This document shows positions 24,635 through 34,451 of a DNA stretch of 34,451 nucleotides, piece by piece. Origin of the DNA: Streptomyces sp. UNOB3_S3 (GTDB lineage: Bacteria > Actinomycetota > Actinomycetes > Streptomycetales > Streptomycetaceae); NCBI RefSeq assembly GCF_020740895.1, contig NZ_JAILXP010000025.1:1-34451 (forward strand). Direction: 5' to 3'. The translations under genes were made by a program, and so were the position numbers. Within the stretch, counting starts at the first letter, position 1, and each line of letters starts with the position of its first letter. The notes beneath the pieces are model-generated. The model worked only from the letters and a program-made list of their open reading frames with translations. It searched no databases and had not been told where the DNA came from.

Positions 24635-24686
24635 TAGGCTGACGGCGTGCGCCCTCTTCAGCGAGGGCGCAAAGCCGACAGCCGTC
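24635..24686 (+). promoter_or_regulatory. metH promoter candidate and structured 5' leader
   Basis: TAGGCT (24635-24640) is a good -10 box, though its -35 partner is poor. The leader that would follow folds: GACGGC (24641-24646) pairs with GCCGTC (24681-24686), and inside it TGCGCCCTC (24648-24656) pairs with 24663-24671 around loop TTCAGC. The ribosome site GGGAG and ATG (24707) lie 10-20 bases further on. Confidence 0.45.
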
Positions 24687-24706
24687 GCACACCCGGGAGC
24701 ACATCC

Positions 24707-28216
<3,510 letters not shown>

Positions 28217-28234
28217 CGCGATGTCCCGGGGCTC

Positions 28235-28348
28235 CGCCTCCCGGACCCCGGCCCTCAGTTGCCGGACGGGCTGCTGTGCTTTGTCCTCAAACGCCGGACG
28301 GGCTGAAATCAGCCCGTCCGGCGCTTGAGGACCGGGGTCCGGGAGGCG
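28235..28348. repeat. Nested inverted repeat, terminator and likely Streptomyces dispersed element
   Basis: Inner arms 28283-28306 and 28309-28332 are 24 bases with one mismatch and a 2-base loop. Outer arms 28235-28251 and 28332-28348 are 17 bases and perfect. The structure fills the gap between the convergent metH and lipoprotein genes and should end transcription both ways. The inner sequence (CTCAAACGCCGGACGGGCTG) is one I remember from many Streptomyces intergenic regions. A partial copy of it, GCCGGACGGGCTG, occurs at 28261-28273. Confidence 0.85.
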
Positions 28349-28356
28349 CCGCGGCG

Positions 28357-29187
28357 TCACGCGTGGCGCGACTGCTTCAGCTTGGAGACGTCGAGGGTCT
28401 CGTTCGCGGGCGGCGGAGTCACCGTCACCGGCTTCTCCCAGTCGGAGAAGGCGGTCGTGCCACCGCCCGGCTTGAGGCTCACGATCCGCACGGGGTACGG
28501 CTTGCCCTCGGCGGCCACGTTGATGACGGATTTGCCGGTGATGGTGACCGGTACGACCTGCTGACCGTCGAGTGCGGTGGGCGCGCCCTTGCTGAACTTG
28601 TCGGCGGACTCGTCGTCATCGCCCTTGGCCAGCTTCTCCTGCATGGCGCCGAGCTGGCACACCGGACCCGATTCCTTGAACGGGCCGCCGTCGCCCTCCT
28701 TGCTGTTGCCGTGGAACCAGTGGCCGCTCAGCAGCTTGGACGCCGTCTCCGGATCCGAGCTGCCGGAGTTCTTCCGCCAGAAATTCTCGTCCGGCTTGAT
28801 CCAGTACTCGTCGCCCTGCTTGAGCATCTCGAAGCCGGCGTCGTCCTGCGTGATCTTGCCGACGCAGTTGCCCTGCTTGTCCATGGCGTACTCGGCGTGC
28901 ATGGCCGACCCGGCGGCGGACTTGTCCCGGTCCAGCTTGATGCGCACGGCCGAGGCCGACTGCAGTTCCTTCTTGGCCTTGTCCGATATCTCCTTGGCGG
29001 ACAGGCCGTCCACCTCACCCTTGGGCTTCGGCGGCGACTGCTGCGGAGCCGGACCGGCGCTGCTGCTCGCGCTGTCGTGCTTGTCGCCGCCGCTCTTCTT
29101 GCCCCCGTCGCCGCCGCAGCCCGAGACACCGACCATCAGTGCCGCCACACACGTGGCTACTGCCGCGACGCTGTACTTTCTGCCCAT
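28357..29187 (-). CDS. Lipoprotein of unknown function, LppX/LprG-like
   Basis: The 276-residue protein starts with a lipoprotein signal peptide (MGRKYSVAAVATCVAALMVG) and lipobox VSGC, with the lipidated Cys at residue 24. A linker rich in Ser, Pro and Lys (about 28-60) follows, then a domain of about 200 residues. That domain (SAKEISDKAKKELQSASAVRIKLDRDK..., DEYWIKPDENFWRK, PVTITGKSVINVAAEGKPYPVRIVSL) resembles the concave beta-sheet fold of LppX/LprG/LolA-type proteins, some of which carry lipids. The comparison is by pattern only. Two cysteines (in GNCVGK and PVCQLG) could form a disulfide. The ATG at 29185-29187 has only a distant GGGAA ribosome site. It converges on metH and is divergent from the hydrolase gene. 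Confidence 0.8.
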   Translation of the reverse strand: MGRKYSVAAVATCVAALMVGVSGCGGDGGKKSGGDKHDSASSSAGPAPQQSPPKPKGEVDGLSAKEISDKAKKELQSASAVRIKLDRDKSAAGSAMHAEYAMDKQGNCVGKITQDDAGFEMLKQGDEYWIKPDENFWRKNSGSSDPETASKLLSGHWFHGNSKEGDGGPFKESGPVCQLGAMQEKLAKGDDDESADKFSKGAPTALDGQQVVPVTITGKSVINVAAEGKPYPVRIVSLKPGGGTTAFSDWEKPVTVTPPPANETLDVSKLKQSRHA

Positions 29188-29319
29188 ATAAGGGAGTTCC
29201 CGTCTTGCTGACGACTGTGGTTCCTGAGTAGCGCACACCATACGACGCTCCCCTGACATGCACAGAACCCCCGAACGAGGGAGGCCGTCTCGCACCTGAG
29301 GAGGACGCCGGGAGCGGCC

Positions 29320-30465
29320 GTGCCGCCTAGCGTGATGATCATGTCGATGACCACTACACGCAGGTCGCTCCTGGCGGCCGCGCTCCTGACCGCCTTCGCC
29401 GCCCCGCAGATGTCCTCCGCCGCCGTCGCGGCGCCCCGTCCCGCCACCGCCTCCCCCGCCGAGGTGCCCGCGCCGGCGACGCGGGCGCCGATCGGCACGA
29501 AGACGCTCCACCTGGTCGACACCTCGCGCCCCGACCCGTGGAAGCCGGCCGCGGGCAACCGCGAGCTCATGGTGTCGCTGTGGTACCCGGCGCTCCCCTC
29601 CGCCGGGCCGAAGGCCCCCTACGCTTCGAAGGAGTTGGCGAAGAAGTTCCTCGGCAGCGAGGCCGCCGCCACGGTACGCACCCACGCGACCCTCAACGCG
29701 CCGGCCGCCCCGAAGGCGCGGCCGCTCGTCGTGCTGTCCCCCGGCTTCGGCATGAGCCGCCTCACGCTGACGGCGCTGGGCGAGGACCTGGCCTCGCGCG
29801 GGTACGCCGTGGCCGCCGTCGACCACACCTACGAGGCTCCGGTGGAGTTCCCCGGCGGCCGCATGGAGGACTGCCTGATCTGCGGCAAGGCAGGGCTCCC
29901 CGTGATACCCAACCGCGCCGAGGACATCTCCTTCGTCCTCGACCGTCTCACGGCCCCCGGCAGCCCGCTGCGCGTCGACCGCGACCGCATCGGCGTGGCC
30001 GGACACTCGATCGGCGGGGCAAGCGCGGTGGAGGCCGCGCGCACCGACCGGCGGGTGAAGGCCGCCGTGAACATGGACGGCAACTTCTTCAGCGAGCCCA
30101 CCACCGACCTGAACCGCCCTGTTCTGCTGCTGGGCGCCCAGCGGGCGGCCGGCGAAGCGGAGAACCGGGACGACTGGGAGCGGACCTGGCGTCACCTGAC
30201 GGGCTGGAAGCGCTGGCTCGACGTCGCCCAGGGCGGCCACCTCACCTTCACCGACGCCCCCTGGCTGGTGGAGCGCTTCGGCATGCCGCCGAACCTCCCG
30301 CCGGGGTCCGAGTCCGGTGCCTTCGGCACCCTGAAGGCCGACCGGGCGACGGCGCTCACGCGGACGTACGTGAGCGCCTTCTTCGACCGGCACCTGCGCG
30401 GTGTGCCGAACCCGCTGCTGGAGCGGCCGTCGGCGGCGTACCCCGAGGTGGCGTTCCTGAAGTAG
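29320..30465 (+). CDS. Secreted alpha/beta hydrolase, PAF-acetylhydrolase/lipase-like
   Basis: The protein is an exported serine hydrolase. The signal peptide has a twin-arginine stretch (TTTRRSLLAAALLTAFA), so Tat export is possible. The catalytic triad is visible: Ser230 in GVAGHSIGGASA, Asp253 in NMDGNFF and His307 in GGHLTFTD, and the oxyanion region is VVLSPGFGMSR. The pattern (ELMVSLWYPA near the start, SIGGASA) is that of platelet-activating-factor acetylhydrolases and related polyester or lipid esterases; the natural substrate is unknown. Residue numbers use the GTG at 29320, which has GGGAG just upstream. ATGs at 29341 and 29347 are also possible, and a TAGCGT at 29328-29333 would fit a leaderless start at 29341. 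It ends 4 bases from the convergent monooxygenase gene. Confidence 0.88.
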   Translation: MPPSVMIMSMTTTRRSLLAAALLTAFAAPQMSSAAVAAPRPATASPAEVPAPATRAPIGTKTLHLVDTSRPDPWKPAAGNRELMVSLWYPALPSAGPKAPYASKELAKKFLGSEAAATVRTHATLNAPAAPKARPLVVLSPGFGMSRLTLTALGEDLASRGYAVAAVDHTYEAPVEFPGGRMEDCLICGKAGLPVIPNRAEDISFVLDRLTAPGSPLRVDRDRIGVAGHSIGGASAVEAARTDRRVKAAVNMDGNFFSEPTTDLNRPVLLLGAQRAAGEAENRDDWERTWRHLTGWKRWLDVAQGGHLTFTDAPWLVERFGMPPNLPPGSESGAFGTLKADRATALTRTYVSAFFDRHLRGVPNPLLERPSAAYPEVAFLK

Positions 30466-30469
30466 GGGA

Positions 30470-31900
30470 TCAGTCCCCCGGCCCGAACCACCGCTCCAGC
30501 GCCGCCCGGAGCGACGCGTCGTCCCCCGCCGGTCCGGCCCAGCAGACGTACCCGTCGGGCCGGACCAGCACCGTCCCGGCGACGCCCTCGGGCGCCGGCC
30601 CCGCGTCGACGCGCCCGGCCCACGGCCGCGCCACCCCGTCGCTGCCAGGGCCGAGCAGGGCGCCTCGCCCCGCCGCCAGGCGGACGGGCAGCCGCGCGCC
30701 CAGGAGCGGGTGGCCGGGGGCGTCCGGCATGTCGTAGCGGATGTCGATGCCGGAGATCATGCCGGCGATCCGCCGGTTCGCCTCGGGCATGGCGAGGACG
30801 TCGCCGAGGATGCCGCGCAGGGCGCGCACGTCGTCGTCCGGCCACATCAGGATGCCCTGGGCCCGGGTGTTCGCCAGGACGTCCGCGCCCACGGGGTGCC
30901 GTTCGGAGTGGTAGGTGTCCAGGAGGCGTTCGGGCAGCCGGCCCCGGACGACCGAGGCGAGCTTCCAGCCGAGGTTGAAGGCGTCCTGCACACCCAGGTT
31001 CATGCCCTGGCCGCCCGCCGGGAGGTGGATGTGCGCGGCGTCGCCGGCCAGCATCACCCTCCCGGTGACATAGCGCTCGGCCTGCCGGGCGGCGTCGGTG
31101 AACCGCGACGCCCAGCGCACCTCGAGGAGCCGGGGCCGGAAGCGCTTCGCGGCCGCCAGCGCCGCCCGGACCTCCTCGTCGGGGACCGGGTCGTCGCGGT
31201 CGTGCTTCTGCTGCTCCGGGCCCGCGAAGAGGAAGCGGTAGACGCCGTCGCCGAGCGGGATCAGGAACACGTCGTCGCCGTCGGGCTCGTCGGGGTTCGG
31301 CAGCCGCCATTCGGTGGGCAGCGCGCTGTCCTCGGCGAGCACCACGTCGGCGACGACGAGGGAGTAGCGGCCGTCCCGGCCGGGGAAGCCCACGCCGAGC
31401 TCCTTGCGGACCCGGCTGCGGCCGCCGTCCGCGCCGACGAGGTACGCGGCGCGCAGCCGCCGCTCGGTCCCGTCCGGCGTGGTGACGGTCGCGGTGACGC
31501 CGTCGGCGTCCTGGGTGATCCCGGCGAGCTCGTGGCCGCGCAGCACGGGGATGCCGTACGTGGCAAGGTGCGCCTCCAGGAACTCCTCGACGCGGGCCTG
31601 CGGGATGCCCACCTGGTACGGGAAGGCGGTGTCCAGCGCCGTGTAGTCCAGGGGCATCCCGGCGAAGTGGCCGCCGGGCAGGGTGGTGACGGCCCGGCCG
31701 GCGACGGTGTCCAGCCAGCCGCGCATGTCGAGCATCTCGGCGGTGCGGGGCTGGAGGTTGAGCGCCTTGGACTGCCCGGTGCGCTCGGGCAGCCGTTCAA
31801 GGACGACGGCGCGGACGCCGGCGAGGCCCAGTTCGTTGGCGACGGTCAGCCCGGTGGGCCCGCCGCCGACGACGATGACGTCGGTATCCATGGTGTCCAT
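30470..31900 (-). CDS. Rox-like class A FAD monooxygenase
   Basis: The 476-residue protein is a group A flavoprotein hydroxylase that would use NAD(P)H and oxygen to hydroxylate an aromatic compound. The FAD-binding GxGxxG loop is DVIVVGGGPTGLTVANELGLAG near the N-terminus. The NADPH/FAD DG motif is LVGADGGRSRVRKELG, and the second FAD motif is VMLAGDAAHIHLPAGGQGMNLGVQDAFNLGWKLA. The C-terminal part, with DTYHSERHPVGADVLANTRAQ, a thioredoxin-like end and VLVRPDGYVCWAG, resembles the rifampicin monooxygenase Rox subfamily. Other relatives tailor polyketides, so the substrate is open. The ATG at 31898-31900 follows AGGGGGAA. It lies 8 bases after the membrane-protein stop and is probably translated from the same mRNA as tetR. 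Confidence 0.9.
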   Translation of the reverse strand: MDTMDTDVIVVGGGPTGLTVANELGLAGVRAVVLERLPERTGQSKALNLQPRTAEMLDMRGWLDTVAGRAVTTLPGGHFAGMPLDYTALDTAFPYQVGIPQARVEEFLEAHLATYGIPVLRGHELAGITQDADGVTATVTTPDGTERRLRAAYLVGADGGRSRVRKELGVGFPGRDGRYSLVVADVVLAEDSALPTEWRLPNPDEPDGDDVFLIPLGDGVYRFLFAGPEQQKHDRDDPVPDEEVRAALAAAKRFRPRLLEVRWASRFTDAARQAERYVTGRVMLAGDAAHIHLPAGGQGMNLGVQDAFNLGWKLASVVRGRLPERLLDTYHSERHPVGADVLANTRAQGILMWPDDDVRALRGILGDVLAMPEANRRIAGMISGIDIRYDMPDAPGHPLLGARLPVRLAAGRGALLGPGSDGVARPWAGRVDAGPAPEGVAGTVLVRPDGYVCWAGPAGDDASLRAALERWFGPGD

Positions 31901-31908
31901 GATTCCCC

Positions 31909-32607
31909 CTAGACCTTCAGCCCGTGCCGGGTGATGTACCGGTTGTGGAAGGCGAGCAGCCCGGCCAGGACGACCAGCCACTGGACGGTGCTCAGCGTCG
32001 GCACCAGGTCGACCGGAGCGGTGAGCGCCAGCAGGACGCGGACCCCCGCGTCCAGGGTGAGCACGGTCCCCCAGATGGCGGTGATCACCCGGATGGCGTG
32101 GCGGAAGGCGGGCTCCGTCCCCCAGCGGGCCTCCCACTCGCGCCAGCCGGCCTCGCCGACCTTCGCCACCACGATCGCCTGGGCCATCGTCATCATGAAC
32201 GGCCGCCGGGTCAGGAGCGTCCCGAGCACCCAGAACCCGGCGAGGGCGGCGATCCAGCTGTCCCGGACGAGCAGCGTGCGCGGATCGCCGGTCACCATCG
32301 ACATCAGCGCGCCGATGAACATCAGCGTCAGTGTGAAGACCGCCATGACCTCCACCCGGCGGCGTTTGACCATCCCGTACACGAGCCACGGCACGGCCAG
32401 GAGGCTGCCAATCGCCAGCGCCGCCCACTGACCGACGCCGGCGGCGCGCAGCCCGTAGTAGCCGCCGAGCGGCAGGGCGAGCTCGAAGACGAGCTGGAGG
32501 ACGATGAGCTTGCGGAGGGCGGCGGTCTTCTGCGCCTGTGTCCGCGGTGGCGCCGCCTCCCCCTCGACGGACTCGACGGACCGACTCGTCTGCTGATCTG
32601 TTCCCAT
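31909..32607 (-). CDS. Six-TM membrane protein, VC0807 family
   Basis: The 232-residue protein has about six membrane segments (roughly 34-55, 60-79, 86-106, 118-134, 172-196, 208-226). A polar N-terminus (MGTDQQTSRSVESVEGEAAPPRTQ) precedes them. It matches the VC0807-type family of unknown function, which I remember as frequently adjoining TetR regulators in Actinobacteria. The segment GTEPAFRHAIRVITAIWGT and the basic loop KRRRVEVM are the most conserved-looking parts. The ATG at 32605-32607 follows GGGGGAAT. It lies between the tetR gene (20-base gap) and the monooxygenase gene (8-base gap), so all three are likely one operon; it could be an exporter or a membrane sensor, but this is not shown. 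Confidence 0.82.
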   Translation of the reverse strand: MGTDQQTSRSVESVEGEAAPPRTQAQKTAALRKLIVLQLVFELALPLGGYYGLRAAGVGQWAALAIGSLLAVPWLVYGMVKRRRVEVMAVFTLTLMFIGALMSMVTGDPRTLLVRDSWIAALAGFWVLGTLLTRRPFMMTMAQAIVVAKVGEAGWREWEARWGTEPAFRHAIRVITAIWGTVLTLDAGVRVLLALTAPVDLVPTLSTVQWLVVLAGLLAFHNRYITRHGLKV

Positions 32608-32627
32608 GCCATTCCCCCCGTTTGTCG

Positions 32628-33263
32628 TTATTTCCTTGTGGCGCGGTCGAAGAGGTCGGCGAGCTCACGGCCGCAGGCGACGGCGTCGAAGTCCGGGTCC
32701 TTGGCGGCGCGGCTCACCACACCGTCGACGGCCCCCCGGATCGCGAGCGCCATCACGCGCGGGTCGAACTCCCCGAACTCGCCGGCCTTCTGTGCCTCAC
32801 GGATCAAGTGCGTGTGCATGTCGACGAGCGAGTCCATCGCGGCGCAGAACTCGCGCATCGAGGAGTCCTCGCCCCGGATGTTCGCCAGCACCTCGACCAC
32901 GGCGGGCAGATGCTTCGGGAACTCGCCGATGAGCTCGATGTTCGACTCGATGTACGCGCGGAGCCGCCCGGCGGCCGTGGTCTGCGCCTCGATCCTCGGG
33001 ACCATGTACCCGTCCGCCACCCGGAACACCTCGGCGACGACCTCCCGCATCAGGTCGTCCTTGCCGGCGAAGTGGTACGAGATCATCCCCGTGCTGCTCA
33101 GCCCCGCCTGCTTGGCGATCCGGGTGAACGTCGCCTTGGCGTACCCCACTTCGGCGATGACCTCGATGGCGGCCCCCACGATCTGGGCCCGCCGGGCCGC
33201 CTCGGTGAACGTCCGGGACGCGCCCCCGTCCTCCTGCTTCCCCGCGCTGCTTCTTGCTCGCAT
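32628..33263 (-). CDS. TetR-family transcriptional regulator
   Basis: The 211-residue protein has the TetR fold: a helix-turn-helix (FTEAARRAQIVGAAIEVIAEVGYAKATFTRIAKQAGLSSTGMISYHFAGKDDLM, about 18-70) and an all-helical ligand-binding C-terminal domain. It would repress its own operon until a small hydrophobic ligand binds. The ATG at 33261-33263 is chosen over the TTG at 33297-33299 because the residues fit. It lies directly behind the -10 box TATGTT and has no Shine-Dalgarno sequence, suggesting a leaderless transcript. Two matching palindromes cover this promoter and start codon. It is the first gene of the operon with the VC0807 membrane protein and the monooxygenase. Confidence 0.9.
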   Translation of the reverse strand: MRARSSAGKQEDGGASRTFTEAARRAQIVGAAIEVIAEVGYAKATFTRIAKQAGLSSTGMISYHFAGKDDLMREVVAEVFRVADGYMVPRIEAQTTAAGRLRAYIESNIELIGEFPKHLPAVVEVLANIRGEDSSMREFCAAMDSLVDMHTHLIREAQKAGEFGEFDPRVMALAIRGAVDGVVSRAAKDPDFDAVACGRELADLFDRATRK

Positions 33264-33269
33264 GAGCAA
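33254..33269. promoter_or_regulatory. TetR operator candidate 1, over the start codon
   Basis: TTGCTC (33254-33259) and GAGCAA (33264-33269) form a perfect dyad with a 4-base centre. The dyad covers the tetR start codon and the base where a leaderless transcript would begin. Confidence 0.65.
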
Positions 33270-33280
33270 AACATAGCGCG

Positions 33281-33302
33281 CTCTTGCTCGGCCAAGCAAG
33301 AG
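33281..33302. promoter_or_regulatory. TetR operator candidate 2, over the -35 region
   Basis: CTCTTGCT (33281-33288) and AGCAAGAG (33295-33302) form a perfect 8-base dyad with a 6-base centre. It shares the CTTGCTCG-N4-AGCAA pattern with candidate 1, centre to centre 30 bp apart. On the minus strand TTGCTT inside it lies 18 bp from TATGTT, a fair -35/-10 pair. Confidence 0.7.
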
Positions 33303-33320
33303 TTGGCTCGCGCGTCTTGG

Positions 33321-34082
33321 TCAGCTGGCCGTCCCGACCAGCCCTCCGTTGACGAAGAGGGTCTGCGCCGTCACCCATTTGGCCTCGGGCGAGACCAGGA
33401 ACCGGACGACGGGCACGACGTCGTCGGGGTCGCCGATGTCGCCGTTGATGCTCATGCTCTTGAGCCAGGCGATGTTCTCGTCGGTCTCCGCCGGATAGAA
33501 GAAACTGGTCTTCAGCGGCCCGGGCGCCACGCAGTTGACGGTGATCCCGCGCCCGCCGATCTCCTTCGCGAGCGACTTGGTGTAGTGCTCCACGGGGCTC
33601 TTGCTACCGGCGTAGCCGCCGTAGGTGGGGGCGGTGACGCCCACGATCGTCGTGATGAGGTTGAGGACCCGCCCGTGGTCGGCCATCTTCGTGGCCGCCT
33701 CCTTCATCAGGAAGAACGGGATCTTCGCGTTGATCGCGAACATCCGCTCCCACTCGCCCTCGGTGAACTCCGCGATGGGCTTGCGGACGATCATCCCGGC
33801 GGTGTTGACGAGGATGTCCCACTGCCCGAACGTGTCGATCGTCGCGTCGACGAGCCCCGTCACCTCCTCGACCCGGGTCAGATCCCCCTGCCGGGTGGCG
33901 GCCCCCACCCCGAGCCCGGTGAGCTTCCGGGCCACGTCCTCGGCCTGGTCCCGTTTGGAGTCGCTGTTGTAGTGCACCATCACATTGGCGCCGTCCTCGG
34001 CGAGCGCGGCGGCGAACCGCGCCCCGAGATTCGCGGACCCGCCGGTCACGATGGCGGTCTTGCCGTCCAGGACACGGGGCAC
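33321..34082 (-). CDS. Short-chain dehydrogenase/reductase (SDR)
   Basis: The 253-residue protein is an NAD(P)-dependent oxidoreductase of the classical SDR family. The cofactor loop is TGGSANLG (13-20), where the usual TGxxxGxG has Asn in place of the second conserved Gly. The motif NTAG lies at 93-96. The catalytic Tyr157 and Lys161 are in YAGSK. Thirteen residues before Tyr157, where the catalytic Ser is expected, there is Thr144 in NLITT, a rarer substitution. The C-terminal VTAQTLFVNGGLVG is typical of the family. The GTG at 34080-34082 follows AAGGAG; the frame is open to 34394 but that overlaps the GntR gene. It lies upstream of the tetR operon on the same strand, separated by the operators, so it is probably not regulated with it. 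Confidence 0.9.
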   Translation of the reverse strand: MPRVLDGKTAIVTGGSANLGARFAAALAEDGANVMVHYNSDSKRDQAEDVARKLTGLGVGAATRQGDLTRVEEVTGLVDATIDTFGQWDILVNTAGMIVRKPIAEFTEGEWERMFAINAKIPFFLMKEAATKMADHGRVLNLITTIVGVTAPTYGGYAGSKSPVEHYTKSLAKEIGGRGITVNCVAPGPLKTSFFYPAETDENIAWLKSMSINGDIGDPDDVVPVVRFLVSPEAKWVTAQTLFVNGGLVGTAS

Positions 34083-34263
34083 GGGGTTCTCCTTGCACAG
34101 GCGCTGTCGCGGGCCCCCTGATGCCCATCCTCCCAGCACCGGCTCGTCCGCAAGGCGTGACGCCGTACCCGGCGCGTCGCGCCGCCCCGCGCGCCTCGCC
34201 TCCGCTACGACCGTGTGACAGCGGAAATCACCACTCCCCCACGCCCACCCCTTGAGGAAACCG

Positions 34264-34451
34264 ATGGCGCTGCCCAAGTACGACCAGATCGCCGCCGACA
34301 TCCGGGACCGCATCGTCCGGGGCGAACTCACGCCGGGCGACGCACTGCCGTCCGAGGCGGAGCTGACGACGCGGTGGTCCACGGCGCGGGTCACCGTGGC
34401 GCGGGCTCTGGACGTGCTGTGGGAGGAGGGGCTGATCGACCCGGGTGAGGG
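34264..34451 (+). CDS. GntR-family transcriptional regulator, N-terminus only (cut by window end)
   Basis: The 62 residues present are a GntR winged helix-turn-helix: KYDQIAADIRDRIVRGELTPGDALPSEAELTTRWSTARVTVARALDVLWEEGLI. The pattern LPSEAEL with T-R-x-T-V-x-x-A-L is diagnostic. The effector domain is beyond the window, so the subfamily and ligand cannot be named, although the short lead-in before KYDQIA fits the HutC/YtrA type. The ATG at 34264 follows TTGAGGAAACCG, a good ribosome site. It is divergent from the SDR gene with a 181-base gap. Confidence 0.85.
   Translation, partial: MALPKYDQIAADIRDRIVRGELTPGDALPSEAELTTRWSTARVTVARALDVLWEEGLIDPGE

Noticed and set aside
24472..24706. Cobalamin riboswitch upstream of metH
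   Set aside because: I looked for the conserved B12-box and core elements and did not find them; only a small two-stem leader is present.

Overview
The window is very GC-rich, with GTG and ATG starts, strong GC bias at third codon positions and gene families typical of mycelial actinobacteria. It is almost certainly chromosomal DNA of a Streptomyces or close relative. No rRNA, tRNA, CRISPR array, insertion sequence or phage gene was seen.

Left part (1-6900): a LacI-type regulator truncated by the window edge, then the bacterial proteasome/pupylation locus on the minus strand. Read in the direction of transcription it is arc (AAA+ unfoldase), dop (Pup deamidase/depupylase), pup, prcB and prcA. 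The Pup ligase PafA is not in the window. A perfect 15-bp hairpin lies between pup and prcB. The first 102 bases form a 46-bp perfect inverted repeat that looks like an assembly fold-back.

Middle-left (6900-12250): a small 3Fe-4S-type ferredoxin, a secreted or anchored protein of unknown function, the tRNA m1A methyltransferase TrmI, a site-2-protease-like M50 protein with CBS domains, a RecB-like Fe-S nuclease and an orphan NarL-type response regulator. Strong hairpins separate most units.

Middle (12250-28350): two tandem paralogous peptide-binding lipoproteins without permease genes, a HAD phosphatase, a PAC2 protein (probably ParJ), a membrane-anchored GH18-like protein, the glycerol operon (gylR, then glpF-glpK-glpD) and divergent metH (cobalamin-dependent methionine synthase). 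Matching 15-bp palindromic sites precede gylR and glpF and are good GylR operator candidates. Compared with the order I remember for other actinobacteria, the PAC2-glycerol-metH block looks inverted here.

Right part (28350-34451): more strain-variable genes. They are a lipoprotein, a secreted PAF-acetylhydrolase-like enzyme, an operon of TetR regulator, six-TM VC0807-type membrane protein and Rox-like FAD monooxygenase, an SDR oxidoreductase, and the start of a GntR regulator cut by the window end. The TetR gene has two matching palindromes over its apparently leaderless promoter. The operon looks like a self-regulated xenobiotic or antibiotic response cassette. Functional assignments rest on motif and family recognition by eye; no database search was possible.
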